Assembly: GCA_005281725.1 (NCBI GenBank)
Contig: SSBO01000001.1
Location: 8,987,334-9,051,333 of the forward strand
Source: Wuchereria bancrofti
Taxonomy: Eukaryota > Nematoda > Chromadorea > Rhabditida > Onchocercidae
Length of the DNA: 64,000 bases
Direction of reading: 5' to 3'
Under the pieces are notes generated by a model, which was not told the DNA's origin, ran no database searches, and saw only the letters and a program-made list of their open reading frames with translations. The translations under genes were made by a program, and so were the position numbers. This document shows, one piece after another, positions 37,725 to 52,376 of this stretch (positions within the stretch are counted from its first letter, which is position 1; every line of letters starts with the position of its first letter).

Positions 37725-40700
37725 TATTAGAAGAAATTCTGGACATAGTGTTATGATATTATTCAGAAAAAGAAGATAAAAAAACCGAATCCTTCTCGGC
37801 AAATTTAAAGTTATGAATTATGTTAAAATTTTACGATGTTAATGACTACAATACTAGTAGCCTCAAACAAAACCAAAAAAAAAGTCGTATAATAACCGGT
37901 CAGCATTTAACAGTACCAACAAATCAACGACGGCCTAGATGGCCTAATCAGCCTAGCAAAAGTGTGCGTCAGTAAGCTTCTCCAACGATGGTTATCATCA
38001 TTCTCATCATTCTAATCAATTTTAACCAAAAACCAAAATTATAAATGAAAAACGAATCAAAATTCTTACGTAACTTTATATTTCACTGCAATGTGTAAGA
38101 ATACCACAAATAAATGAAGTTTTAAACGTGAAAACTATTAAATTATAACTCCATGAAATTTTCGTACAATGAAAACGAAGCAAAGAGATATCACAGAAAA
38201 TTTAAAAGCTAAGAAAGAAAAATGCTTATAAGAAAAAGAAAGATATCACTCTTAATCATCACTCTGTCCGCATTAAAGAAGTGAAATAGAAAATGAAAAT
38301 AATTATTTAATCATCTACAATAAGCCTTAAATGCAAATTGATGAGATTCAGAAAGAACTGCAAAAGTAACAGCGGAAAATTTTATTCAATGAGAAACTAA
38401 GAAATGATACTTGGTAAAAAGGCACAGTGGAATTTCGAACGAAAGTATTGAAATAATAGAATCACAAATCATTCCAGCCTGATAGTCCAATCAATGACGT
38501 TACAAGAATTTTAAAATTAAACCAACGTATTTTATTCACCACTTAGAACCTTTTTCATTTTTTAAAATGAAGCTACATCGATTTATTTGAATTTCAGTCA
38601 AAAAACTTATCAATCTTGTTACAGAAGTTCTCCAAATTTTGGACTAATAAGCAAAAGTAGACCGGTTATTATGATCGAAGTGGTAGGTAGATTTACACCT
38701 GGATTTAAACAGATTAAATTATACCTTTTCCCGTAAATAATGAATTTGGGAGAACTACTAATACATAACATAATGAGTGAAAATAAATACACACATGGCA
38801 CATTGACGAATAAAGAAAAGACATCATATGAATAAGTGTTTGTAGAATTTGGTTAATCTTAAATGAATTTTGAAGAATCTAAATTATACACCAAAAATCA
38901 AAATTATCAACTTTAGTCGGCCGGCCATTTCAGACATGAAAATAGAAGGATTTGGAATGAAAGTTAAAACTACGGAATTAGCACAAAATATCAAATGCAA
39001 CTCGGAAAAAATAATATTAAATTAAACAAATTAACAATGAACTGATTAAGCTTGGATGACAGAAAGATAATAATAGATAAAAAAGGAATGAAGCGTAGAT
39101 TAATCCCTATATAATCATATAAATAATCAAATGAAATGCAAATTAAGGCAAATGAAATATGGAATTTCAACCTATTATTAAGATAGATTTCAACATTATC
39201 CAAACATATTTTAGTTCTATTTCAAATTTCTTCTCATAAATTCTAATCTGATAAAATTTTCACGATATGGAAATATACGGAATGAAGTGATATTAAGGCA
39301 GAGTAAGAAATATTCATTTACAAAAATGTAAAATAAACTGACATAACTTTACCAGAATTTTCAATTAATGCTGCAACAGTTCAGATGGCAAGTAATTGGA
39401 AATCTACGGTAGGTAATTCCGGATCACTTATTATCACCGGGAAACAAATGGTACAGAAAAGGAGTAGAGTAAATAATATATATAAATTAATACTCATGCT
39501 GTTAGGATCTCAATCGACTTGTGTTTCTTTTTTTTTTCCTTTTTTGGATGAAAGTAGAAAATATATGACGCAGGTAGAATGATCAACGATCCATTGTCAA
39601 ATTATTCTCTGATAACTCTCATTGATTTCATTCTAATATTTCCTTCATATCCAGAAAAAGGAAAAAAAAAACGTATAATTCACGAAGGAGAATTAGCCAC
39701 TAGGAAGAAGCAAACGACATAGGTTGTGAGGGTAGAAATTTTTAAATAATAAGTGCAGTATTCGGTGAATCCAGTGAATCAGCGGTTGGTTTACGTTGAA
39801 GCAAAAATTTTCTAAAAATAATTCACAACTATTATCTATTATCATTTTATCAAACAACAAATATAAAATTAAATGGTTAAAGAGTTTCTTAATGGTATAA
39901 AAACCTAGTAGGCATCAAAATAAATATGTGAAAAGTATCACATATATCTCACAGCTACAGCTTTTATTCGGAAAATATCCATATCACTTATTTTCAACTA
40001 CTCTTAATTATTTCATAAAGGACGATACTCTTGAAATACTCATATTAAAGAGACATAAACAACATGCAAGTTACGCTAAAATCACCCGAAAAAAAAAGCA
40101 AAGCACATCTGAAAGCAACAAAGGTATATAAAGCTTGGGAATGCTCCTCTAATCTTTAAGGTTGCCTAATCAGGAAAACCGGATTAATCTTATAACTTTT
40201 TATCTAAATAATCAAAGTACTTTCATCTTGGAAATTTGTTCTATTTTATCGTTCATTCCACATGTAAATTCTTTCACTCTAAAACCCAAATGATTAAATA
40301 ATTATAAAATGTAAAATAGCTCTTTTACCCGCATAACTATCTTTTATATCCAATAGGATTTTATTACAATAAATACCTTCGTGAATTACTCGATATATAA
40401 GGAAATAGAATTCATTACTAATGCTATTACTTATCACTTCTAAGCAATTACTTACTTATTCACTCTCTACTTAAAACTTTAGCTTTGAAAGTTAAAGAAC
40501 TGTGCTCTCCTAGATTGACCAAGTCCTTATCTCAACTTAATCAGCTCCTTACTAATTCTCACTCAAACTTCGAAACAATTTCTTCAAGAAGAAATCTATT
40601 GATTAATAGTTGTTATCATATAACTACCAAAATTCCACAAAAAATAAAACTTTCCAATAAATTTTGTCTGTGAAACAACAAACTACTCAACCAAAAAACT

Positions 40701-40816
40701 TTCATGAAACCACCTTAAAACAGATAAGGGAACAAAATAAGTATAAATTTAATCAAAATTATCTTAGTACACAAAAGATTAAAATAAATGTATAAAATAT
40801 TTTTATCACTTTAAGA
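37725..40816. other. intergenic, no firm gene
   Basis: This AT-rich stretch should include the cua-1 3' UTR. Only one small ORF stands out: 37820-37975 (+), 51 residues, with a Pro/Arg/Gln-rich end (PTNQRRPRWPNQPSKSVRQ) unlike the surrounding random frames. It has no clear acceptor or domain. Confidence 0.45.
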
Positions 40817-43800
40817 TTAACTGACAGACCTATCGAGTGGTGTAATACGATTTATGCTTTGCTGTGAATCGAACATCGATGTTATTGTTGAAATAATTGA
40901 ACTGAATGATAGTTTTGATAACGATCGTCTCACTACAAAATTATCCAAACCACGATGTACAGCAACCGGCCAATCACCCATCGCTAAGCGTGCTTGATGC
41001 TTATAAAACTCTACACAAGCCAAACTTTGCTGAGTTGGCTTCCTAAATATTAAAGTCTAAAGTAAACGCCAGAAATAAATGATTAATGGCCAATTAAAAA
41101 AAAATTGATTAAATCAGAAGTAAAAAATCTGTCTTCGAAGAGAATAATTTATACATTTCAGCGTTATGGTAAAATTAAGCAACTGTTCCATTCAACTCAT
41201 AAATCGATTATGACATTACAAAAGTTTTAGAAATTGGGAATTATAAAATATAATGAAACTAATAATTCACCTGTATAGTTTTAGTAACAAGGATGAAGCG
41301 ACAACACTGACTGACGATAAAGCCATTGCTGCTGCTGCCATCCATGGTTGAATTGTAAAATTCCAAGGCATAAAAACACCTAAAGTGATAGCTTTATTTG
41401 CTTTATTTCACAATTCTATCAACTACTATCATCAACAATAATAAGCAATTGTTGCCATTATTATGCTAACATTGTTGTTTTGACATTTTAGAGTAGGATA
41501 TTATAAATAAATAAATGAACCGATACAGATTTAAACATCAAATTTATCCAGATATGATGAGAATCGTTAATTCAAAATTAGTTTTGGTGACTAATTGAAA
41601 ATAAAACATAGATACTGAACTTTAAATAAACATTTGTTGGTGGTTTTCAAACTTAAAGCCTGATAAAATCATCAAATTAACAACAGATTCACTAAACTAA
41701 TAATGGTTGCTGAATTTATTTTTTAATCAACTTCTATTACTTCTTTTCTTTTTCTTCCTTTCCGTTTATCACATCCTTCCAATTTTTAATGCTATTTCCA
41801 GTTATATCAAAACGTATGGATGTAACTTGATAGTTACAAGCCACAAGCTCATAATTATACGTATACCTACCTTTCTGTAGTTGTTCACCCCTAACAACCG
41901 TAACTTTTTGCAGTCCTTCAAGAAAGCTATTTCAATTAGATCATAAACTAAACTAAGTAAAACTAAACAAGATTTGAAATAAAAAAAAAAAAAAAAAACT
42001 GAACCTACAGAAAGAAAACTAACCGGCAGCAATAGGAATTCCAACAACATTGTACAATATAGCAAACAAAAAATTAAGCTGTATACGACGTGTTGTCCGT
42101 TTTGACAAATCAATCGCTGCTACCACATCAATAAGATCATTCTGAATACAGCAACAACACTGATCAATTCTAATATTTGCTTCTATCAACCCATTTAGTT
42201 TTATGTTCAATTAATGTTTTCATGAAAATAGTTATTTTACCAAAAATGACTATTTACTTTCCTTAATTCAATGTATGTCAGAGATCGTAATAACTAGTAC
42301 AAAATATATTTAAGTATTATGAACTACAGTCGATAGTTCGTTTTAAAATAAGATTACACTGAAACTTACTTTTACTAAGACAATACCAGCACTTTCAATT
42401 GCAACATCTGAACCAGCTGCAATAGCAATGCCAACATCAGCACTAGCTAAAGCTGGACTATCATTTATTCCATCACCAACCATAGCCACCCGCTCTTTCA
42501 TTTCCTGAAATAGACGGCGAGAAAAACTAACTGATATTAACTAGGAAATACTTTTTTTGTTTATTCTTTTTTTTATTACGTGCAGATAGCAGCTATATGT
42601 AATAAAAAAGGTAACAGAAAAGCTATGAAAAAATTTAACAAAAAGCCAAAATGAAGCGCTTCAGCAAGTACTTAAATAATAGGAAAGACTTGAAGTTATA
42701 ATAAGACAGAAAGTAAATTCCTGAAATAATCAATATAATAAAACGCTTACAATAACATTAAGAACAACAAAACTTGTTTTAAAAGATATTAAAATGGATA
42801 AAATTTATCATTAAAAATTTTAAATTTACATATTAATAGTAGCATTAATTTAAAATTTATTTCTTAGTAAAGCATACAGAAAATACCTGCAATTGTTCGA
42901 TTTTAATTCGCTTCTGATTCGGCAAAACTTCAGCAAATACTTCGCGGATACCAACCTGTCTAGCGGTTGCTTCTGCAGTACGGGCATTATCACCTGTCAA
43001 AAGTATTACTCTAATATTCATACGCTGTAAAGCCCAAACTGCAAGAGCACTTTCATCTTTCACTACATCTGCTATACTTATTATCGCAACAAGGTAACCT
43101 GAAATATAAAAGACATATATGCTTTGTTGTTATTACTTTAATATTAATGTAACGTTGTAATGCCTTTTACCTATACTCTTTAATATTTATTTCTAGACGA
43201 TAACTGCCTAATTATTTGGTTTTATTTATCCTACTATTTATTTCAGATCAATATTTGAAAAACTTCATTTCAGTAGTTATAAAATATTATTTTCTCACCA
43301 TTTATTGCACACATAACAGATATGTGTCCAGCTATTTGCTCCATCTTAATAAGATTTTCAACATATTCATCAATTGGTACTCCATTTTTGGTCATCCATC
43401 GTTCGTTACCGATTACAACTCGAAGTGGCTTCTTGTCATCAAATATATGTTCATGAATATCTATATAAAGACTATAATTTACTTTATGTTGCCAGCAAGG
43501 ATCATAGAGCAAAATTTAAAACAAGAAAATTAGAATAGCAATAATGATGTCAAATATTGTTGGTCATTGAGAAATACAATTAAACGAACAATACGCATAA
43601 CCAACTTCACATTAAAAAAATTCTATAGCATTATAAAAGCATTTATTACAAATGCTGAAAAATTCCATCGATAATCATAGTGAAAGATAAGGTATTTCGT
43701 ACAAAAGTTACTACTGAAAGAATGTTTAAAAGAAGAAAAAAATGCAATTAGTATGTTGAGGAATTCGAAGAAAATAATATCCTACAGCTTACCGTAATGT

Positions 43801-46800
43801 TCATTTTTGATTAATTTGACATCACCGTTGCTTAACTTAATTGTCGAATCGATTTGGAGTTCATTCTTTTTTGTTGTACTTAATAACATATTATCAATAT
43901 TTCGCACTTCACAAACAATTCCATTTCCAGCTGATGCATGAAATCGTCGTACACTAGCCCATTCTTTCGTATTTAACCACTGTAAAATAAAAATATATAA
44001 TTACAAAAAAAAAGAAAAAAAAAACTGTATTGTAAAAAAGAAAAAGATGATTTGTAAAGAAATTTATAAAAATTTCATTAAAATTTGATAAGATTTTTTT
44101 CAGAAAAAAAAAGAAATCACTTACTTCTTTAACAAAAGAAGTAATTGAATTTGCAATTGGATGTTCACTGTTTGATTCAGCTGAACCAACGGCTGCAAAC
44201 AATTTCAGCAACGATAAACGACTTTCCAAAACTAACGAATGAATCACTACTACTCGTGGACGGCCTTTGGTTACGGTACCAGTCTTATCCATAACAACTG
44301 TTGTAATCTAAAAAAATAAAACACTTTTCCAATTCATATAAATATTTAAAAATAATTAAAGATAAAAAATTCAAAATGTTTTCATTGAAAAGAATTATTC
44401 TAATTGTTTCTAGAAATTTCAAAATTCATTTCGTCATCAGATGAGCTACATAAATTAATTTCAATGGCTACTATCAAGTTACAATTCATAAATTTTCCTA
44501 ATTTTTAGAAAAAGTTTTAGCAGAAATAACTGTTTACCTTATGCGCCATTTCTAACGGTTCACCACCTTTAATAAGTATACCATTTATAGCGCCGATACC
44601 TGTGCCAACCATAACTGCCGTTGGTGTTGCTAAGCCCAATGAACAAGGACATGCTATTGCTAATACTGTAATGGCTGCTTCAAAAGCTCGCTTCAGTATC
44701 ATTTCCATCTTTGTCCTTTTATCCTGAAAAAAAAAAAAAAAAAACAAAGCATACAATTTTAAATATTTCTAAGCCCATACTATATTTTAGATTTTAAAAC
44801 ACAGCTTTTTCCCAGAAATTAAATCATAGTATCCAGGCTTAAATTTAACATACAATCTTATACGTAATCTATATTACCTCGAGAAAACATTTTCAAAATA
44901 ATAAACTTAACATTTTACACATTATTAACTCCCATGCCTCTCTCTACAACGAACAGAAAAGTTTGAGTTATATGAAGACAGAAACATATGAACAATGCGA
45001 CAGCTTTAACGCAGCTAAAAAAAGTACAGCAAATTAAATACCTAATTAGAACTCCAATGATAACATAAAAACGGTGAATTAAAATGGAAATTTCGGCTCA
45101 AAATATTTAACAAAAATGCTCCATAATAATTATGTTACACCTGTAATATACTGATATATTCAATATTTATTTCATATATTTTTCAAAACAAAAAAGAAAA
45201 GAAAAGAATCATACAGTGTATTCCACATCCATAGTATAGAAACCAACAAAAATCCGAGCAATAAGTGTTAAAATTGCTAAACCAATTACCATTGGTACAA
45301 AAAAGCCGGCTATTCGATCAGCTGTTTGTTGTATTGGCGCCTACAAAAGAGTAAAACTAAAAAAAGAGAGGAAAAAAGAACGTGGCATGAAATATAGTGC
45401 AAGATTTAAATAGCAGAATTAATTATTTTAAATATAACAAAGAACCGGGATCATTATCGAGTATTAGGAATAAAATATTCCTTTATAAAGAACGAACTTT
45501 AGAAGTTTGCGCTTCCTCAACCAAACGTACAATTTGTGCTAATGTTGTTTCTTGACCAACATGAGTTGTCTGTATTAAGAGTGTCCCATGTTGATTAATT
45601 GAACCACCTATTACTGTACTACCTGGAATAAATGACAAATATTATTTGTGTGACAATAAATAATACTCATTGTTTATGGGTATTATTAATTGTAATAACA
45701 ATAATTGATATTTATTGTTTGAGGCTCAACAATAAAATTAGCAATGCATTTACTACTCAGCTGCTAGATGAAAAATTTCACTCCTATTTAATGTTTCCTA
45801 TATTATTCCATGTGTCTACGCCATCTGCTTTAAATCCATTGTAGAGTAGATTTAAAGTGTTCTACATAAAGGATTTCCATAATTTTACTCCTTTACATTC
45901 TTGTCCTCCTTTTCATTTATCATGCCTAGTTGAAAGATAAAAAAAGGAAAATTTTCTCAGCACTTCGCAACTGATTGATCATATGAAAGCTATCATAGCA
46001 AATTAAAAGACGAATGAAGCAAAAATGAAAGAGTTACAAAATTACCTTCTCTCTTGACAACAGGCATCGATTCTCCAGTTACAAATGATTCATCCGCTGC
46101 ACTTTTACCATCCATAACAATTCCATCAGCTGGAATTTTGGCACCAGGAACAACTTTCAATAGATCACCTCTTTGAACCTAAAAAGATTTGAAAAATTAA
46201 AAAAAAAGGATAATGAAATCATCACTTTCATTTATTTCCATTTATCATATAACTAGATATCACTAAGCATTTCTACATACTTAATATATGTCAAAATGAA
46301 TAAATATGCATAGATATTCAAATTAAACTGACCAATTCGACATCAATACTTTCCTCAGATATAATACGTCCATCATCATCTCGAGTAACTAATACTGCTT
46401 CTTTCGCTTGCAATGACATCAGCTTAGTTAATGCTTCCGATGTTTTACCCTTTGCTTTATGCTCTAACCATCGACCTAACGACACAAAAGTTATAAGCAT
46501 TGGTGTAACATCGAAAAATGTCATCGGACTACTTGACCACCTAAAATATGAACAAGTTTGAGATGTAGATGACAAAAAATAAAAGCAAATATCAATTAAA
46601 AAAAACATGAAGACAAATAAATAAATAAATATATATGTGTAAATAAATAAAATAAATATATATGTGTAAACAAATAAAAGTAAATATATATATATGAACA
46701 AATGCATAAGTCAATGTGATATCTAAACAATAGAACTAATGTTCAAGAGTTTTCTGTTATTTTATATCGTGATATCCATTCCGCACCAAAAATTTTGATT

Positions 46801-49800
46801 ATTTGATTAAATTTAATAAACTAGATAAGTTAAAGCGATAAATTAGAAAGAATTATTACAAACTCTTCTCGACTACGGCACACTTGGAATATTAAAACAT
46901 TTATGAAATTTATATTAATATGCAGTTTTAATAACATTGCAATTCGACAATGCAACATTCCGTTTTCCGGAAATTATTGAGCTTCTGTAAATATTTACCT
47001 TAAAATAATAGCTGTCACAATAACTGTTACAGAATACAAATATGACGTAGTTGTCGAAAGCACAATTAAAACATCCATATTCGCTGAACGATGCTTCACA
47101 GCTCTCCAGCTTTGCAAATAAAAGTATTTCCCACCAAATAACTGAAAAAAAAAAAGTCGAAAAATACCAATGACAATGGCATTTACACAGATATTAAAGT
47201 GTGTTGACGAACAAATATTATATTAAGTGATTGAGTAAAGTAAGTATCAAGTAGACTGACAGATGTAATTAATATTTATTAATTTAATTAAAAATGAAAC
47301 TTTAGTGGTTGTATGAAAATAATGCAAATGGTGCAGTTTTGACGACATAATATAAACTAAAGAAATGTTTGCTAAAATTGTTAACTAGTACCTGCACAGG
47401 TGTACATAAAACAAATAAAATGAGATTATCCAAACTGAGTGCAGGAGTAAATATTGGTGTCTGCACTTCAGGATGCATTGGTGTATGGAGAAACCAATGA
47501 AAATAAACCATCACACCCATCACCGGGATCCCAAACAATAGCGATACCAATAGTGAAGTTCTCCATCTGGAACAGAATTTCAATGTATGATTATTTACAT
47601 GTAACCTTACATTTAACCAACTTAAATGTCTAAACTAGACTTGGAATACCAATATTTATCTTCCATATTACTGGAAAAGTTATCGACAAATAGGCAGTAA
47701 GAATTCAGCTGAGGTATGACCAACGTATAAATCGGCTACTTAAAAAGTATTAATAAACATCTTCAATTACTAATGTAGTAAAATTATAATTGGGATTATG
47801 CACTGCAAATTCGTTTAAAAGTTAACATACTTTGCTACTTCAGCTGAATGATCGAGTCTTTTTAATTGTTCATCGTGACATGCAATTGTTGCTGAATATC
47901 CCAAATCCTGAACAAATTTTGCCATAAATTATAAAAGCAATGATATGAAATTGCAAAAAAATGTAATTTTAGATTATTAATGTAAGTTTTTATCAATTTG
48001 ATTAATGCTTCTTACCTCAATTATTTTGATAATATCACGTGGACCTATAAATGTAGGAGTGTATTCAATTTTTGCAGAGGATGCTGCTAATGAAACAGAA
48101 CATGATTCGATTCCTTTCCTTGCAACGACATGTGATTCAATTCGTTGCGCACAGATTCCTGGTGATAAACCAGTAATCTGAAATTAATAACTTCATTTAA
48201 ATTAGTGATCATAATCAAAATTAAAATTTTTATCATTCAAACAAGTGTAAAACAAGGAATCGCCGGAGAAATATCACTTATTAAGATATTGTTTCAAAAT
48301 GATTTAACACAAAATGACATCATTCTAAAACAAACGATAATACTTTAATTGGTAGTGCTTGAATTTGCTACAAATATTCCTATTGTTTTGGTATGAATTA
48401 AAAGTAATTTGTTGTTACATGGATAAAAGGACACAATTTAAGGAACTAAGACATAAAAACTGGACAAAACCTGAAGTAAATAAGAAGTTCTGATTAAAAC
48501 TTATTACACCTATCGTTTATTTTGTAAACTAAAATTTAGCTCGATTATCATCTCATGTTATGAGGATGATTCTAAGGCAGATTAAAATACACTTAAGGAG
48601 AAGGCTTGAATGATTTCCGATCACTGTACCATTTATTATCTCACAAATTGAATAATTTTGCATGGAACAAAACATTTCAATGAGAAAAATAATATGGAAA
48701 ATATGATGCAATTGAAATTGATCAGCGCAAAAGTTTAAGACAATCAACTAATATAATTGTATTTAGATAATACTTACTAACAAATTTAACACAGAATGGT
48801 TTCTAAATCCATCATCGATGATCGTAGCTCGATAACCAAGCATACTAATTTCATCAGCTATATGTTCGGCAGCGATTACCAATGAATCATAAACCACTTC
48901 CGCTTTTGATGACATCAAAGCTACGACTACAGAATGCACACCTAGAATTTCATACTTCTCATAAACAGTTGTAAATCAAATTGTTCTTCAATCTTTGAGC
49001 TCTAACTTATTTAATTAATGTGAGAATTCATAGAACTGTGAGCTAATTTTCGATCAAAGTTAAGACTGCAGAAGAAATACAGAAAAAAAACTTGAAATTT
49101 TCGCCTATTAATGAATAAAAGATTGTATTATAAAATTAAACCTGCAGTTTTTTCAGTAAATAAAAATTATGAACTAAAAGTGCTTCTTTTCAATCAATTT
49201 CCCTAAATATCAGTATCAAAAAAATAATAAAACCTTTCAATTTTCCAATATTTCGTTCTATATATGCAACACATGAAGCACACGTCATTCCTTCCACGGA
49301 AAACGTTCGCTTCTCGATGGAATCATCGTTTGCCGGTCCAAATTTTGCCCTTTTTTTTCCAAGTTTAACAGTGAATTCTTCACTTTTATATATGCCATTA
49401 TCATTTTTAAGTAAAACTGATGAAGACTGATCAGTTAACTTTTCTTCGGAATAATCTGAAAAATAACGCTAGCATAAAAAACATGACTATTTTGAAGAGC
49501 GTAATTTCAATGAAGATTTCAGAAATAAGCTATCTTTGGAATGAAAATCTTATTAATTCCTTTTAAAAATAAACTACACTTTAACACTTCAAAGAATAAA
49601 TGTACATTATTTTAAACAAGTTTTTCATTTTTCTTCTGCTCCCGTATACATTTTATGTACCTAGATGGTAGCATACTGAAGAAAAAAAATATGTTATGCT
49701 TGTGTGATTTTCGAAGTTTTCTACGTAAACTAGCTTTCCGCCTAGTAATACCAAGAAAAAAAACAAGTAATAAATAGTAAACAAGCTACACCACGTAAAA

Positions 49801-51297
49801 TTTGACAATTATCTTCAAGGATTTTATGTTGAAAATTTGAAAAACAGGAAAGAAAACCCTGAGTTTGTAGCAACTGCGCGTCAAAGCCCATATCAGTAAC
49901 CAATTCAACAACCATCTGAATGTTCCATTTAGAAGTGTCGTATACAATTCGCCCTTAAATGATTTAAAAAACTGAATTAAAATCAAAGGAAATAGTAAAA
50001 AAGAAAATTGAACAAATAGATTTAATTGGAGAGGCAAAGAACCAAAAGCAGCAAATGTTTCGTTCAAGATTAGCTTAGCATGACACTGTAAAACTTTCAC
50101 TTCTCACACATTTTCTAAATTTCCGTATTAAATGATGTTAAATTGTTCTTACTCTGAGTTGCTTGTTACGAAACATTTTTTATTTCGGTCTGGAAAATCA
50201 CAAATTGTAATGACTAGCCCTCAGATTTATTAAGTGAAACGGAAATTGATTTTATGCCAGTGTTTCTTCCAATAGTTTCCTCGATATTATTTACACATGA
50301 ATGACATGTCATCCCTTTGATTTCAATTATTGCTTCTTGGAATTTCGAGGTTATTGGATTTTCGTTCAAATATTTTTCATTATCTGAAAGAGAAAATTTG
50401 AGCATTATCCACTGAAAAAGAAAAAAATTAGTCTTTGATATAAAAACAGAATATAATCTAAATATATGAGATCAAGAAACCAAACAAAAAAAAGACCGGC
50501 AAAACAAATGACCAAATTTCCAGCATTTTAATGACAAATAGTAAAATGAATGTAGAACTTAATCTGTAGTAGGAGAAATTTATCAAAAATTTCCAAAGTG
50601 ATAAAGCTATGCGCGATATTCTATAATTTGGACAGTAGACAAACATCATTTACCATCTTTTAAAAAAATATTAATTTTGATTTTTTGATTATTATAATAA
50701 TTTTTCGACCAAAATTTACTCTATTTTTTAGCCAAATAATATTGAAGAAAAAATTAGAGCCAACTAATGTCAAATAAAAAAAAGTGTCATTGGTCTCATC
50801 CATAATTCATTTTATTGTGGGATGGGATAAGATGTTAAAATTCCCGCAATACGACTAATAATTCATTTCGATGAATTTAATTCGACAATTACAGAATTTA
50901 AACTCAGGAAAAATTTTCCAACAAATATGTAGGATTTTACATATAATACTACTAGTATTACCGAACACATACGTGTCAAGTATTACTATTTCACGTATTT
51001 TTATATGTACTAATTATCCGCATTTCAGCTCTATCTACTTTCGTTTCATCATTATACTACACTTGATTTCAATTAAAGTTCACTTTAAGAAATATTGAAA
51101 TTTCGTATCAGAATGCAAAAAGAACCTTTTTTGTGATCGCTTGATGCATTTTTTTGACAGATTTCTCCTACTTCACAAACTTTATCCTGAATATTATTCG
51201 CTGATGAATGAGATGACATTCCTCTGACATCAGTTATCATAACTCCTTTATCTGTTTGTTGACTTAAAAAATCAAATAATTTCATATGATCGGCCAT
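40817..51297 (-). CDS. cua-1: copper-transporting P1B-type ATPase (ATP7A/B family)
   Basis: Twenty-two exons, 1161 residues: 51297-51126, 50383-50219, 49953-49858, 49455-49234, 48941-48778, 48177-48016, 47907-47831, 47566-47392, 47141-46999, 46540-46333, 46178-46046, 45622-45498, 45340-45215, 44723-44538, 44307-44125, 43979-43793, 43460-43299, 43098-42887, 42504-42370, 42141-42024, 41379-41271, 41042-40817. All phases agree. Two intact heavy-metal domains have CxxC at 84/87 and 203/206. Two more are degenerate, near 26-32 (Ser for both Cys) and 276-282 (one Cys left). The catalytic set is complete: TGES 562-565, CPC 681-683, DKTGT 725-729, SEHP 765-768, TGDN 930-933, GDGINDSP 976-983, then [11 protein letters not shown] and MALSSVSVV in the last membrane helices. 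It pumps Cu(I) into the secretory pathway or out of the cell. The start ATG directly abuts a T-rich acceptor (51298-51299), so it is likely trans-spliced. The second intron begins with GC. Confidence 0.95.
46613..46696. repeat. AT-rich tandem repeat in a cua-1 intron
   Basis: Two to three imperfect copies of an AAATAAATATATATGTGTAA-like unit lie in the intron after the tenth coding exon. On the minus strand they give an artefactual hydrophobic reading frame. Confidence 0.7.
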
Positions 51298-52323
51298 CTA
51301 AAAAAAAAAAAAAAATTAGGAACTATTCATTAGCCACTTAAAGTAAGTGATACTACGTACGTAAACATTTGTTCAATGAAATGAAAACTGATAAATTCAT
51401 GAAAATTAATTAGTGATATGAACGAAAGAAAGAACAAATGATATCAATAAAATATGAAACAGAAATTGATGTATATCGATGTAAAATAAAAGGCAAAAGA
51501 AAAAAAATTGAATTTTTATAGTTTTTATTCATGATATGCAATACGGACTATTGAAAAAAACAAAAATCAAAATATTTCAATCAAAAATTTACCCATCATT
51601 TTCTAGCGAAAGTTTCAGAAAGCGACTAATGTTAAAAACCAGTTCATATATAGCACAGTTCAAACAGCTAATTAAAATTGAGATGGAATATAGATATAAC
51701 CTGAATAAATGTCTGCTATTAATAAGAGAGAATACTTGAATTTCAAGTTTTTATATTTGATAGAAGAAAAAAGAGTGAAAATGTGAAAATGCTTTCTAAT
51801 AAGAAATAGTAAATATTATCAGTGGAAATTACATAATTTTTCCTTACTGTCTTATGATAAATATGTCAAAAAAAAACAATTGTAAGTTATGGTTCTTCTG
51901 AAACAACTGTTACTTCAAATTAATAATTGTAGTCGACATTTTAAAGTATAAGTACTTTCAGTGCAATCAATGACTTAATTTATGGAGTAATTACCACCTT
52001 CAAATTGTAAATAGCGATCTATTTTAAATTATAAGTAAATAAATCTTATGTTACAAAAAAAATACAGGCACTTTTGAATGTTACTAAAAAGTGTCAATTG
52101 TTTTAATCTTTCCTTTCTTTTTCCTTTATTAATGACGTAAATAACAAAAAAAAGAAAAAAGCACTTTTACTGATAAAAGAAAACAAAATGAAATTGTTGT
52201 TTTTATAACAATTTAAAGTGATAAATTATATAAAGTTGCTGTAAGAAGGAAAATTTTTAGCAAATAATGGATGCCTTTCGCTGTACTTTAATAAATTTTT
52301 ATTCCGGTAGAAATAGAACATTT

Positions 52324-52376
52324 CTCTCTCTCTCTATCTCCTTCTTGACAATGAAAGAGAGAGAGGGTGAGAGAGG
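52324..52376. repeat. CT-tract paired with GA-tract
   Basis: A CT-repeat arm (52324-52341) is followed after about 13 bases by a GA-repeat arm (52355-52376). Together they can form a hairpin. Confidence 0.7.

Noticed and set aside
46549..46561. CAAGTTTGAG followed by ATG, resembling another SL1 remnant
   Set aside because: It lies inside a cua-1 intron on the other strand with no gene after it. It is best taken as a chance match, and is used as a caution for the similar site at 35331.
46561..46707. Hydrophobic minus-strand frame ([12 protein letters not shown]...) ahead of a cua-1 exon, resembling extra membrane helices
   Set aside because: It is translated AT-repeat in an intron; the preceding exon joins in phase at the TTTTAG acceptor at 46541.
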